From positions 558,001 through 622,000 of the forward strand of contig NW_002476417.1 of NCBI RefSeq assembly GCF_000189635.1: 64,000 nt of DNA, in the 5' to 3' direction. The notes under the pieces were generated by a model. That model ran no database searches. It was given only the letters and a program-made list of their open reading frames with translations, and was not told the DNA's origin. This document shows positions 1 through 14,447 of the stretch, in pieces. Source of the DNA: Tetrahymena thermophila SB210 (lineage: Eukaryota; Ciliophora; Oligohymenophorea; Hymenostomatida; Tetrahymenidae). Each line of letters starts with the position of its first letter. Position 1 is the stretch's first letter. Position numbers and translations under genes: made by a program.

Positions 1-905
1 ATATTTGTTTTTCTATCTCACTAAAACAATCTTTTCATTTTAAAATTAATTATTTTTATGTAAATTATAAAAATGTTACATTGGCAGAACAGGTTTCAAT
101 TTATCTAAAATTTCGAAATAACTCTTATTATAGATAGCACTTCCACAAATTTAAAGGAAAGTTTCTTTTGGGTGATGTAGAAAAAAATATATTATCCTTA
201 GTTTATATCTAAATATTTATACCATAACTTAATTAAATTAACAAAAATTGTGGTAAGAAATAGTTTAATTTCCAAATGATTGATTAATATACTTTTAAAT
301 TAATATATTCAAATAATTCATGGAATTTAAACGTATTAATTTACTGTAATATTGATATGTATTACAAATAAATAGAAATTAGGTCAAAAACATTAAAACT
401 TAGTAAGATAATATATACTCATATACAAAAATTATAAATCAATTTATTAATCATGATCCACAGTTCCTTTCAAAACAAATTTTGTCTTAGAGCATTTTGA
501 TACTAATTTGAATATCATTTTTTAAAATTTTAATAAAATAAAAAGATATGAATTGTTATTCTATATATAATAAGAAGAAATAATGGTTTTTTAAAGTAGA
601 GCAATCATAATATAATACTCATCTATTATTTAAAGTTCTTTGAAAATTTTTAAAATGGATATAAATAGATAATTATGTTTTCATATTATTATAATGAGGG
701 TAAAAACTAAATAATATTCTTCTATAAAAATTGAATTTAAAGATTTTAAAATATCTTCTCTTTTCTGATTTTTTTGCTAAGCATTTTTTCAAGATCCCTG
801 CATATTTCTAATTTTTAGTTTTTTTTCACTTTATTATTTGAAAGATAAAATAAAAGAAATAATAAATACAAAAACAAAAATAGATCTAAATTAAATAAAA
901 GCAAG
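1..905. other. Upstream AT-rich spacer
   Basis: No long TGA-free frame with protein-like composition was seen on either strand. The last 80 or so bases (from about 824) closely match the bases just before the next family gene (from about 7799), so the promoter-proximal part was copied along with the gene. Nothing else is recognisable. Confidence 0.5.
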
Positions 906-3520
906 ATGATTTTTATAAAACTTGCTATAATTTGTACCCATTTTTTTTTCATATTAAAATGTCAAATTAGTTATACTGACTAAGTTCCAATAGTCTATTT
1001 TCAATAAAATATTTGGCTTTTTAAATTTGGAGATGGTACTTATTAAGGCTCATAAACTATTGATTATTCAGCCAACTCATTTTAATAGATTCCAATTGTA
1101 ATACTAGGAATTTAATTTTACAATAATTAGTGGAATCCTTCCACAGGAGTAGATTTTGTACTTTCAGCAGCAGATATAACAAAAACTAGTTGTACAGTTT
1201 AAACAGCTCGTAATAATAATAGTATATTAGCTGGTATTTCTGCTAGTGCCTTAGTTATAGATACTTCATAATTTCCTTTTTTTATTAAAAGTGATTAATA
1301 AATTTAAAATATAAAATTTACAAATTATGTTTATTAAAAGGTTTATAGCTTTTCAACTAATATATAAAATCAAAGTAATAAATTTGTTTCTGTTATATTG
1401 ACAGGTTGGAAATCAGCTTATGATTCTTCTAATAAAGTTTTCGCTCTAACTATTTAAGTGGTTGGCATAACAGATTCTGGATATACTATTTAGATATCAA
1501 CAGCTCAAGATTCATAATAAATAATTAATGTATATTTTACTGTATTAGAATACATTTAAAATCCTCCAACCAGTATATATGGAATAGTTTCAAATTATGA
1601 TAAACAATACTAATAACCAACAACTTAAAATTGTTTCTTCAATGATTAGTGTTCTAATTCTTAAAGATTCTTTCCTGTCTAATTTAATGTTTTGATACAA
1701 AACTCTCCACCCTCAGGAAATTATCAGAATTTTTTTGTTTCTTTAAACTAACTTTACTTCAATACAGTATAAGATGACTAAGCTTTAAGAATTACTATCA
1801 TAAATAAGCCTATTTCATCAAATAAAATATAGTATCAATACTCAGTTTGGGATGGTGCTTAATGTTTAGGAGCTACATCAACAGCCATATACTTCTATAA
1901 GAAAACTTGTCCAAGTAATTAATTGATAAATATTAACTCTAATAGTTGTTCATCAGTTTGCTTGATTTAAGATCCTTCAAATAGCTCTATATGCTTAGAT
2001 TGTCCTTCTGGATAATATTTTTTATAAGATTAAAATATATGCTAAGCAACTTAACCAAATGGTTATTCTTGCTCAGTACCGAGCGCATAATCTAATTTTA
2101 ACGTTTGCTAAAATTGTAACATTTCTAATTGCAAGTTATGTTCATAAATTTCTAATTAATTTACTTGCACTTAATGTGTAAGTTAGTATTTTTTATACAA
2201 TAACTAATGCTAATAAACATAACCTTCAAATACATTTTGCGATATTTAAAGTTTTATTTGTAGTAAATGTTTAGATGAAAGTTGTTTAACTTGTAGCGAC
2301 CCTAGTTAATCATCTCCTTAGTGCTTAACTTGTGATACTAAATAAAACTAAATTTTATATAAAGGAAAATGTTATTCTCAAAGTTCTCCTCCTAATAACA
2401 CGTTTTGTGATTGGAGTAAATTATAATGCATTTTATGCAATGATAGCAACTGTCTTTCTTGCAGTGACCCTGCTAAGACACCATAAATTTGCAATAAGTG
2501 CGTACCAAACTAATCTTTGATTTTATTTTAAGGTAAATGTTATAACTAGAATAACCCTCCTCCTAACACCTATTGTGATTGGACAAAATTGAGATGTTCT
2601 TTATGTGTTGATAGTAAATGTCTTACTTGCTCTGATCCTAGCTTATCACCTTAATAATGCTTAAAATGTGATGCAAGCTAAAAATAGGTTCTTTATCAGG
2701 GTGAATGTTACAATTAGTAGAACCAACCATCAAACACATTTTGTGATTGGAATACATTATAATGTAGCAATTGTAATGATTCTAAATGCCTCTTTTGTAG
2801 TGATCCTAATTTACCTCCTTAATTATGTTTATAATGTGATGTTAGCTTATAAAAGTAAATACTATATTAGGGTAAATGCTTTAGCTAAAGTGATCCTCCT
2901 CCCTAAAACGCATTTTGTAATTGGGACAAATTATAATGTTCTAAGTGTGCTGATAACATATGTCTTACTTGTAGTGATCCTAGTAAACCACCTTAAAAAT
3001 GTTTATCATGTGATACTAGTTAAAAGTAAATTCTTTATTAGGGTAAATGCTTTAACAAGAATAATCCTCCATCAAATACTTATTGTGATTGGAATAAATT
3101 AAATTGTACTTAATGTACAGATCCTAGTTGCTTATATTGTAGCGATACTACATAATCTCCATAAAAATGCTTATCATGTGATGCTAGCAAAAAGATGGTT
3201 CTCTTCTAGGATAAGTGCTATTCTTAAAGTTCTCCTCCTCAAAATGCTTTTTGTGATTGGAATAAATTATTATGTACTTAATGTAATGATTCTAGTTGTC
3301 TAAAGTGTAGTGATCCTAATTTACCTCCTTAATTATGCTTATTATGTGATGCTAGTAAAAACATGGTTTTATTCTAGGATAAGTGCTACCCTTAAAGCTC
3401 TCCTCCTCCAAATACTTTTTGTGATTGGAATAAATTATTATGTACTTAATGTAATGATTCTAGATGTCTCTTTTGCAGTGATTCTAATTCCCCACCATAG
3501 ATTTGTTTATCATGTTAAAT
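824..3520 (+). repeat. Segmental duplication, copy 1 (5' part of surface gene)
   Basis: This stretch matches 7799-10330 at high identity by eye, starting about 80 bases before the ATG and ending inside the last cysteine repeats. Copy 1 has one more cysteine repeat than copy 2. Beyond it the two genes are no longer alignable at DNA level. Confidence 0.8.
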
Positions 3521-5015
3521 TAACTCAAACTATATTTTAAAAGAAGGAAAGTGCATATAAAATTGTTAATAGATATATATCAAAGAAAATGAAGAATGCT
3601 CCTAAAATTAAATTATAGAGATATAAGAAACATATTAACTTAGCAAAGATCCAAATTATCAAAAATACTAAAATTTAGTAGTAGGGTCATCTGTTTTAGC
3701 TATTACATCTCTAGGTATCAATTTTTCAAAATAATTTTTAACTATTCAAAAGGTTAACTTTATTTTAGTTATAAATATTATGTTTGACCAATCATTGTAT
3801 TCCTTCCTAAAATCCATTTAAGGACAAAATTTGATAAATCAACTTGTAGAGATTAATTTTTTAAACAAAATATTTTAAGAATCTTAAAATAGCTTAGATA
3901 ATTAAAAACTAACATTAAAAATTGGTTAAACTAGTATTATTTATAATGCAGGAGGAATGATTACATTCATGCTTATTAGTTTGTTAATTATTACTCCAGC
4001 ATTTTTTTTTAGTAATAAGTTATCACTTTAAAATAATATTTAAAGTATAGATAATGAACCTAAAATAAAAGAAAAAATAATTAGATAATACAAAATTATT
4101 TCTTTAAACATAATTAATTTCTTTAACGATTTGATCTTTCAAATAGGATTCTTTGAAATATCTCTTCAAATAATAAATTTAGTTTAAAGTTAGTTTGAGA
4201 TTGAATTCATTGCTATTAAATTTATATTAATTATTATTATTGGGATATATTTACTAGCAATTTTTGTAATATACTATTTTATATTAAACAAAGAAGAGAA
4301 TATTTCAAAAAATGGCAAGAAGGATAACCAAAAAACATTTTAATAAGCATTTTATACTATTTTATTAAATGAATAAATAGAATAAAAATTTTTTTAAAGA
4401 AATTTTAAGCTATTTTAAATAATAATTGAAAATATACTTACCCCTATTTTTATAGTAGCATTTTACAAATCATTTCAAGCACAAACATTAGTATGCACTA
4501 TAATATAATTAATACTCTTAGTGATATCTTTAAAATTTAGACCTTTTTAAGATTTGTTAGACAATATTTAACTAATCTTAGATTCTTTTCTTTGGATGAT
4601 AATATTTTGCTTATTATTTGCATTAGGTATTAAAACTGATTTGCTATTTGCTTATTATGAATAAAAATAAAATATTTTACCAGATATAGATAAAATTAGT
4701 ATTTGTATTATTATTATTTTAGAAATTATTCTCTTCTTGAGACCACTTATCTAAATATTTAAATTGATAAAAATGGTACCAACTTTGATTAAAAAGATTA
4801 AACTATACTTGAATGAAAAGAAATAGAAAAATAAAGTAGACTCTTTAGGCTAGTAATATCTAGAACTGATTGAAAAAAATTAAAATTACAGCAAGTAAAA
4901 TGTTTAGTACTGTAATTAAAATAAAATATTATATAAATTACAATTAAATTAGTAATAAATTTAATCAAACAAATTGATGAAAAATAATATATTATTAAGT
5001 ATAAATTAAATGTGA
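906..5015 (+). CDS. Lectin/cysteine-repeat surface protein with a divergent multi-pass membrane module (chimeric member)
   Basis: Intronless frame of 1369 residues, ending at TGA, with TAA/TAG as Gln. Residues 1-20 form a signal peptide (MIFIKLAIICTHFFF). Two H-type-lectin-like beta modules follow (about 60-120 and 160-225), the second with the VILTGWKS motif. Eight Cys repeats of the FCDW-CxxC-CLTCSDP type run to about residue 880. From about residue 880 the sequence leaves its neighbour at 7880 and continues in frame into a different hydrophobic module (about 920-1330) with several membrane helices, and lacks the family tail motif. The membrane module is still distantly like the others: a long helix, then a block ending near KFRPFQDLLDN that resembles KYKPHLVCFRD in the paralogue. 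Likely a plasma-membrane receptor or adhesion protein; ligand unknown. The start was chosen because the bases before it and the signal peptide match those of the paralogue. Confidence 0.8.
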
Positions 5016-7879
5016 TTTAATATTGAGAAGATTTAACAAAAGACTTATTTAGAAGAGAATTAAGAAATATACTTGATAAAATATAAAGAAATAAAAAAAT
5101 AAAGTATAGTCTTTAAAAATTAAACTTAGTAAAAAAAGAATATTAAAATTGAAATTAATAAAAAATATATGTATTATTGTAAATTTTATAAATTAATAAA
5201 TTCTAATAAAAGGTGATAAAAAAAATAATTTAACCAATTCATCATTTTTTATAAAAAATATTTTCATTTTTGCAAGATTTAAATTTAAATTTGATTTAAA
5301 GAATTTACAAGATTTATCATTTAATAAAATTATTAATAATTTATTAGACCGTTTGTAAAATAATATTTTGTTAGTTTGAAATCAATTATTAGTTGAAATA
5401 TAAATAAATACTTTTTAATTTAATTAAATTAAATTTAAAAAAAAAAGTTTTCAAGTTAGTTTTTGAAAATGGTAAATGAAAAAAAAAATTAAATTTATAA
5501 ATAAAACATCCAACCTTTAATTAGTTTTATTGATTTTACATACCATTTTTTATATCTTATAGAAAATCAAATTTATTTTTTAACAAAATTTTTCATTAAT
5601 TTAAATATTTTATAAATAATTGAAAACTAGAACTTAGTTTTTTTAAAATTACTATTTGCTAATAGTATAACTTACGAATTCTTCTGATACTGTAAACAAA
5701 AATGCACAAATTAATCAAAAATTACCAAATGAGTAAGGTGTACATCACTCAGAAGACATACTAGAAATCATTATGGTTAAATGATCTTTAACTAATAAGC
5801 TAAAGTTCTCTAGCTATTATTCATATTGTATTATTTCCACCACTATTTAATAATACAATTTTGTGGGAGTATATTAGATGAAAGATAATTGTTCAGTTCA
5901 TAAATCAGTGGCTCATTGTTATTATTTTAATTTTAAAAAGAAAACTTATTAATAATAAAATTTCTATCTTGCATATTCATTTCATTTTTTGGTTTTTCAT
6001 TATTATCTAAGTTATATTTTTATCTATATATCTCAAACATATTTTTTATTTATTCTATAATGTTTTGTTTATAAGAAAAATATTCATTTATTAGAATATA
6101 TTTCAATTTGGATCAAAGACAGAGCAAATATCATAAACACCCCATTAATATTAATTATTTTAGTAAGTTTTTATCTCATGATACAGCTCTCAAAGTTTCG
6201 ATTCTAAATCTTGTTATCTTTCATATTTTATTCAAAATTGGACATCATTTGGTCAAGACTATGAAATTTATGAAGAATTTAGAGTGAAATTGGCTTTGAA
6301 AAAGTTGAAGCTATTTCTATAGCTAAATGGAATGGCTAAAACAATTCTTAAAATAGTAATAAAATTTTCCAATCATTTATTAAAATTACAAATTTATTTC
6401 CTAATCTATCCGTTGTAGATAAGAAGCATTTTATTGAATATTCTAATTAAATTGCTCTTTGTATTATCAAAAATTTATTGTTCCATCTAGTGGGAACATC
6501 TAATATAGGTTTTAGTTATGAATGTTTTAGATAAATACAATAAATTTTTTATTTGATACCCTCTTTTATGTATTCTATTAAAATTATAATGAAATAAATA
6601 TCTACTTCTTTAATATATATTATATTAAAAAATAGATTTTCTTTTGAATAAATATAAATAAGAATTTTACTATTATTTAAATAAAATCTTAAGAATTAAA
6701 TAAGTTGTGTTTATTAATTATAAATTTTATATTTTTGATTCATTTTTATTTTAAATTAAATTTTTTTTTGTCTTTAAATTTAACCTTTTTTTCTAAAATT
6801 TAAGAAAATTTCAAAAAAATATTTTTTCAAATTAAAAAATTAAGAATTCAAACAACAAATTAAAAAATACTATTTATATTTATAAGATAAACATTTTAAG
6901 AAAAGTCAATGATTTTTGAAGAAAAGAACATTGATATATATTTTTAATATTGTGTTTGTAAAATAAAAATTTGATTCCAAACCAAAAGCATTTACACTTT
7001 TTAGAAATAAAATATAAAAATTAGTGAAAGAAATGATATAATTTGATTAAAAAATTTATCTATAACCTAAATTTCAAAATTTTATTAATACCATAAAAGA
7101 TTATAAATTGATCTTCTTTCAAATCAAACAAAATTGATTTTTTCAGGACTAAAAATTAGATAAATAAATAAGATTATAATAATTGTGGTTGCTTTTCCTA
7201 TTTGAACTTACCATTTCTAATTTTCTGTCTTTCATATTTGTTATCTTACAATAGATTATAATAATATTTCTAATTTAAATTTTTTAAATTAAAAAAAAAT
7301 AAATTCAAGAGTAAAATTATTACATTAAGAATATCTGAAATATTTAACTTTATTCAAATTTGTTTGCTTAAAATGTAAATTCTTTAATAGTTATAGTTAT
7401 TCTGCCAGACTGCTTATTTTTTACTTATAAAAAACCCATTAATAATATTAATTAAAAATTAAAATAATTTTTTTAATTATAATTTAAAATTTAAAAAAAA
7501 TAGTTTCTATTTGTAATGCAAAATACTAATTTTTTGTTTTATCATGTCAACCTTACAATTTAATGATTTCAAATTTATTACTTCTATTTCTTTTTATCAA
7601 TTTCAGACTTATATTGAGAAAATGTGGAAAAAAATTAATGAGCTATTCATTAAATCAAAAAAATTGATTTGATATATTTTTTTTATCAAATTACTAATAA
7701 ATTAAATTGTAAATAAATATTGTTTATTTTTGCAATTATTGGGAACATTAAATCTGGTTTTGCAATTAGAGTATCTTATTTATAAATTTTAATACTTCTT
7801 CACTTTATTATTTGAAAGATAAAATAAAAGAAATAATAAATATAAAAACAAAAAAATATCAGAATTAAATACCAACAAG
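5016..7879. other. Intergenic spacer with a possible gene remnant
   Basis: Mostly AT-rich spacer. Two overlapping TGA-free stretches on the + strand (about 5880-6262 and 6270-6720) have a more varied codon composition than the surroundings, with protein-like strings such as IWIKDRANIINTPL and SEIGFEKVEAISIAKWNG. They lie in different frames and resemble no family I recognise. In DNA this AT-rich with one stop codon, frames of this length can arise by chance, so this is only a weak hint of a dead gene. Confidence 0.3.
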
Positions 7880-10330
7880 ATGATTTTAATAAAACTTGCT
7901 ATAATTTGTACCCATTTGCTATTCATATTAAAATGCTAAATTACTTATTCTGACTAAGTTCCAATAGTCTATTTTCAATAATATATTTGGCTTTATTAAA
8001 ATGGAAATACAAATTATTAAGGCTCATAAACCATTGATTATTCAGCCTAGTCATTTTTATAAATTCCAATTGTAATACTAGGAATTGAATTTTACAATAA
8101 TTTTTGGAATCCTTCAGGAGTAGATTTTTTACTTTCAGCAACACAAATAACAAAAACTGGTTGTAAAGTTTAAACAGCTCGTAATAATGGTAGCTAATTA
8201 GTTGGTATTTCTGTTAGTGCTTTAGTTATAGATACTTCATAATTTCCTTTTTTTAATAAAAATGATTAATAAATATAAAATATACAATTTACAAATTATA
8301 TTTATTAAAAGGTATATAGCTTTTCATCTAATATTCAAAATCAAAGTAATAAATGTGTTTCTGTTATATTGACAGGTTGGAAATCAGCAGCTTATGATTC
8401 TTCTAATAAAGTTTTCGCTTTAACTATTTAAGTGGTTAAAATAACAGATTCTGGATATACTATTTAGATATCAACAGCTCAAGATTCATAATAAATAATT
8501 AATGTATATTTTACTGTATTAGAATACATCTAAAATCCTCCAACCAGTATATATGGAATAGTTTCAAATTATGATACTCAATACTAATAACCAACAACTT
8601 AAAATTGTTTCATCAACGCTAACAATTAGTGTTCTAACGATTAAAGATTCTTTCCTGTCTTATTTAATGTTTTAATACAAAACTCTCCACCCTCAGGAAA
8701 TTATCAGAATTTTTTTGTTTCTTTAAACCAACTTTACTTCAATACAGTATAAGACGGCTAAGATTTAAGAATTAGTATCATAAATTAGCCGCTTTCATCA
8801 AGTAAAATATAGTATCAATACTCAGTTTGGGATGGTGCTTAATGTTTAGGAGCTACATCAACAGCCATATACTTCTATAAGAAAACTTGTCCAAGTAATT
8901 AATTGATAAATATTAACTCTAATAGTTGTTCTTCAGTTTGCTAGATTTAAGATCCTTCAAATAGCTCTATATGCTTAGATTGTCCTTCTGGATAATATTT
9001 TTTATAAGATTAAAATATATGCTAAGCAACTTAACCAAATGGTTATTCTTGCTCAGTACCTAGCTCATAATTTAATTTTAACGTTTGCTAAAATTGTAAA
9101 ATTTCTAATTGCAAATTATGTTCATAGAATTCTAATTAATTTACTTGCACTTAGTGTGTAAGTTAGTATTTTTTATACAATAACTAATGCTAATAAACAT
9201 AACCTTCAAATACATTTTGTGATAGTTAAAGTCTTATTTGTAGTAAATGCTTAGATCCAGGTTGTTTAACTTGTAGCGACCCAAGTTAATCATCTTCTTA
9301 GTGCTTAACTTGTGATACTAAATAAAACTAAGTTTTATATTAAGGAAAATGTTATTCTCAAAGTTCTCCTCCTAATAACACATTTTGTGATTGGAGTAAA
9401 TTAGAATGCATTCTATGCAATGATAACAACTGTCTTTCTTGCAGTGACCCTGCTAAGACACCTTAAATATGCAATAAATGTGTACCAAACTAATTTTTGA
9501 TTTTATTTTATGGTAAATGTTATAACTAGAATAACCCTCCTCCTAACACCTATTGTGATTGGACAAAATTGAAATGTTCTTAATGTGCTGATAGTAAATG
9601 TCTTACTTGCTCTGATCCTAGTTTATCACCTTAATAATGCTTAAAATGTGATGTAAGCTAAAAATATGTCCTTTATTAAGGTGAATGTTACAATTAGTAG
9701 AACCAACCATCAAACACATTTTGTGATTGGAATACATTATAATGTAGCAAATGTAATGATTCTAGATGTCTCTTTTGCAGTGATCCTAATTTACCTCCTT
9801 AATTATGTTTATAATGTGATACTAGCTTATAAAAGTTAATACTATATTAGGGTAAATGCTTTAGCTAAAGTGATCCTCCTCCCTAAAACACATTCTGTGA
9901 TTGGGACAAATTATAATGTTTTAAGTGTGCTGATAACATATGTCTTACTTGTAGTGATCCTAGTAAACCACCTTAAAAATGCTTATCATGTGATACTAGT
10001 TAAAAGTAAATTCTTTATTAGGGTAAATGCTATAACAAGAATAATCCTCCACCAAATACTTATTGTGATTGGAATACATTAAATTGTACTTAATGTACAG
10101 ATCCTAGTTGTTTATATTGTAGCGATACTACATAATCTCCATAAAAATGCTTATCATGTGATGCTAGCAAAAAGATGGTTCTCTTCTAGGATAAATGCTA
10201 TTCTTAAAGTTCTCCTCCACAAAATGCTTTTTGTGATTGGAATACATTATAATGTACTTAATGTAATGATCCTAGTTGTCTAAAGTGTAGTGATCCTAAT
10301 TTACCTCCTTAATTATGTTTATAATGTGAC
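7799..10330 (+). repeat. Segmental duplication, copy 2 (5' part of surface gene)
   Basis: Partner of 824-3520. Homology begins about 80 bases before the ATG and ends within the cysteine-repeat region, where this gene goes on to its own conserved juxtamembrane and membrane module. Differences are scattered single bases and small codon-sized insertions or deletions, so both frames stay open. Confidence 0.8.
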
Positions 10331-11830
10331 TAAAGTAAAGCTAAAATTCTTATTTAAGGGAAATGCTATTGTGGAATCGGGTATTATCTAGATGATAAAA
10401 ATAATTGTAACTAATAATGCGTTCAAAGTTGTTTATTTTGTTTAAACAACAATTCTTGTGATAAATATTCAGATAATCGCACTTACTCAGATAATCAATG
10501 TAATTACTCATGTTCTTAATGCTTAATCCCTGATAAAAACTATGGTTGTACTACATGTAGTTCTGCAACTCGGTAATTAGAAAAAATAACAGGTTCATGC
10601 TTTTGTAAAAATGGGTATAGTGATATAGGAAAACCTGATTGTTAAGATAATAATGCTCTAAAGCCTTCTTAATAAATCCAAACTACAAGTGATAATATTT
10701 TATAAGGCTTGTTTATTTTATATTTACCATAAATATTCATTAATATTCATCCATTTACAGATTACTTTATCTTTTAGATGCAATCTTTGGGAAATCTTTA
10801 CTTCGTAAACTAAAATAATACTTAAATTTTATATAAATCATTTGTCATCTTAAATTTTATAAATATCTACTACTAGTCATCATCATCAAGTACAGAAAAT
10901 GTAGAATTTATGCTGGGAATAAAATATAAATTAATTATTGACAGAATGATCTCTCAGAATTTAATTTTGCTTGCAGTTTTATTGGTGTTATTGTGCATTT
11001 TTGCTGCAATTGTTTTGATACTTAAGTTTAAAATAAATTCTTCTTTTATAGTTAATAATTTTCTTTGGAATATATAGCTGAAGTTGATCAGGATATCAAG
11101 TAACTACTTTTTAGCTAATATTTTTCTAAATATAAACTACTTTTCAGATATGGATTATACTTCATTTATATTGCTAGGAATTTTAACTCCAATTTATTTC
11201 ATAAATCTGTTCATAAACTTCATAAAATCTAAAAATATTGATCAAATAAGCTTCTCATTTTTACACGATAATTTAGATATCAATAAAACTTTTAATCAAT
11301 ATTTTTGGTTTATGGTTGAAATCAAAAAGTTTTTACTCGTGATATGCTTATCTTTTGCTCCTTTAAAATATTATTTGTACATACTTGCAAGCTCATCTTT
11401 CTTGTCAGCGTTGGTGCTTATTAAATACAAACCTCATCTTGTTTGCTTCAGAGATTCTATTTATTTAGTAGTAAGCGAATTAATAGCAATAATCCTTTGT
11501 ATTTTTCCATTACTATTAATATAAATAGATGATTATCAGCAATAATGTAATATAATTAATATAGCTAATATTTCGCTGATAATTTATGAAATATTTTAAT
11601 TTATTGTTACATTAGAATATCTGATTCGAAAAATTAGCATTTACAGAAACAATTTAAATAGACGTAAATTAATTAATAGCATTAATAAACCTATCGTAGT
11701 AGATATGGCATTAGAAATAAACATTGAAAACTTAGATGATATATTAAATACTTCTAGAAGATCTAATCAACTTTTAAATCATAGATTCTAAGCTAAATCT
11801 AAAAGTAAAAGTATTAATGATAAGTATTGA
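7880..11830 (+). CDS. Lectin/cysteine-repeat multi-pass membrane protein, second family gene
   Basis: Intronless frame of 1316 residues ending at TGA. Signal peptide at 1-20, two H-type-lectin-like modules (about 60-225), seven FCDW/YCDW cysteine repeats (about 370-820), then a juxtamembrane Cys block with the conserved CYCGIGYYLD and GSCFCKNGY strings. From about residue 940 comes a membrane module: FILYLPQIFINIHPF, a helix near 1028-1050 (LILLAVLLVLLCIF), FLWNIQLKLIRISSNYF, and three or more further helices. The cytosolic tail carries NKPIVVDMALEINIENL. The architecture points to a plasma-membrane receptor whose extracellular part binds a carbohydrate or protein ligand. The membrane part has a general TRP-like or receptor-like layout, but I see no pore or catalytic motif that would fix the function. 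The extracellular half is nearly identical to that of the gene at 906. Confidence 0.85.
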
Positions 11831-14447
11831 ATACCAAATTCATTTTATAATATAAAAATTAAAAAATAAATATTTTACAGCTCAATTCAGTTTTATGAAA
11901 TAATTTAGAGAATTCATTTTTAAATCCTGAATTTTATTTTGTTTTTTAAATATTTATATTTAACATAAAAAATATTTCTTCAGTGGAATGAAATTTATTC
12001 TTTTGAAAATATTACAATAATTTATCTTTTTAAAAATTAAAAATAATTTTAACAATTTAAATATAGTGCAAATAAAACTTTTTAGAGTAGATTTTAAAAC
12101 ACAAAATAATAATTTGTAATAATTGTAAAGTCACCTTAATATTACTTTTTTATATAAAATAAATAATATGCATGAATAAGGATTCTTAATTTACTTATTT
12201 TTGTGATTTTCAAAATACAAACATGAATACAAAATAAATTCTTTAGAAAGGTAGCAAGTAGACTGTATTTTCTGTTCTAAGATATACTAACACTCAATTG
12301 ATCAAAAAAAAATATATTTACAGTACTTAAATATTTGGTAATAGATTGATAACAAATTATATTCAAACGAATTACATTTGATTTTGGTTGAAGTAATTTT
12401 TTATATTTTTAGATATTTATTTACTTGATAAAAAAATTTTATTTTGATTTAATATATATACATATTCAAGCTTTCATACACAATATCTTTCCTTAGAAAG
12501 ATAGTAACCTTCCACTAATTTTTTATTAGTTTTTAATATTATTGAGTAATGAACACTTTATTTTAAATATAGAGTCTGCTTCAAATATTATTTTTTATGG
12601 ATTTTATTAATTTTTTTTTTTCTTCAGTAGATGATCGAGCGAGAAATCTTCTATAATCAAAAGAAGAACCAATAATTATTCTGGTTTTGTTGTATTTGAT
12701 TATATAGTGTAAGCACAAAAAAAATTTTTTTATTTACTTTAGAAATAAGTGAACAGGAGTCAATCTATATTTGATTTTGATTTCATCAGTACACAATTAT
12801 AAGGCAAATCTTCAGAATTTTATCAATTAAGATTATTAAGCAGAATTACAATAATTCACATTATTATTTCCTTTTTTTTAGGAATAAACTTTAATTTAGA
12901 TATTTAGATTAGAAAAATCTGTAACCTACAAAAACATTTGAATGTTTTTAAATCAAAGAAAATTTAACTTTAATAAATCTTTTAATCAGATTAATTATTT
13001 AGTTTACAGTAAAACGAAATATCATACTTTAGGAATTGTAAAGTAAAATTTAGATTAGTATCATTAAATTTTGATTGAGTAATACTCTATAACCATCACA
13101 TAATTTAAAGCATTTAAATATCTTTTTTAATATATTAATATTAATATGCTATCAATAAAATTGAATACATAGTATTTTGGATTAGAGTAGTCTAAAATAT
13201 TTTAAGAATCTCTCTAAAAAATCATATTAAAATTTTGCTTAGAAAATTAATGAATGACTATTAATTAATCAAGCTATGATCGAATTATTAAATATAAAAT
13301 ATTCTATTAATTAAAGATAGCAGCTGATTACTAAAGTATAATCCGACTTTAGATTTTTGTTATTAGATATTTAGTTAATGTAAAAATATCTAAAATTTCT
13401 TTCATTAAATTGTATTTGGTAATGTTGATATTTTAACAAATTAGTTAAAACATATATTTATTATTCTTTAAGCTTAAAATAGTTGGACTTGTAAAGAATT
13501 TGCGGGATTTATTTATATTTGTGAAATATTAATTATTTTTTATGTAAACTAAAATTTGATTTAGTGTAATGCCATTCATTATTAGTCATATAATTTAAAT
13601 TTTGCCAATATTTAATAAATTATTGATAAAAAACGATTAACTTTTTAACCATACAATAAAAATCTATGAAGGATTTATGAACACTTTGTATTTTATATTA
13701 ATTGAGGTTTTCCTTTGTTTATCAAATAAAAATACTTTTTAAACTATTTCTGTTACATGCTTAATATATAATGGATCAATATTTTATAAAAAAAATATAT
13801 TTCTATTTCTATTTAATTGTACAATAAGTAATAAATACTTTCATTAAAACTAATTTTTAGTTTTAAATTTAATATTTATATATTATATATAATCCAATTG
13901 CAAAATATATTTTAGCTTGAATTTGAGTTGTATAATGAAGATTATCTATTAATTAATCACTAACCTTAAAAAAGTATAGTTCCTTTCATAGACTAGCAGC
14001 CTCAACAAGTAAAAGGTATAAATAGTTAGTTGATTAATATGAAGTAGCTACTGAATATTGAAATAATTTAACTCCTTGTTATCATAAAAATACAAAAAAT
14101 TAATTTGAAAATGTAAATTTTCATAATTGATTAAAATTCATTTGAAAGAAAGCATTTATTTCTCAAGAAAATGCTTGTTTATTATTATTTGATTATTTAA
14201 TAAATACTTTTATTTTCCTATTTTTAAATATATTGAACAATAAAATATTCTCAATTAAAATATTATTTAATTAAATAAAAATGATTTTACCATTAATATT
14301 ATAGAGTTATTAATTTTCCCTTAAAAGTAGAACTTATTTTATCAAAATTTGTTAATTACTGTTTAATTTAGAACTAAAAAATACATCTACATATTAAATT
14401 AAAAAGCAAAATTAAAAGGAAGATAAGCGTAAATATAGCATAGAAAA
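11831..14447. other. Intergenic spacer
   Basis: About 2.6 kb of AT-rich sequence with homopolymer runs. I found no coherent coding frame, repeat array or structured RNA. The 3' flank presumably holds the transcript end of the previous gene and the 5' flank the old promoter of the decayed copy at 14448. Confidence 0.45.

Noticed and set aside
2332-3540. Several standard-code + strand ORFs in the first cysteine-rich gene
   Set aside because: They are out-of-frame shadows. The real frame (start 906) reads the same bases as Cys repeats with TAA/TAG as Gln.
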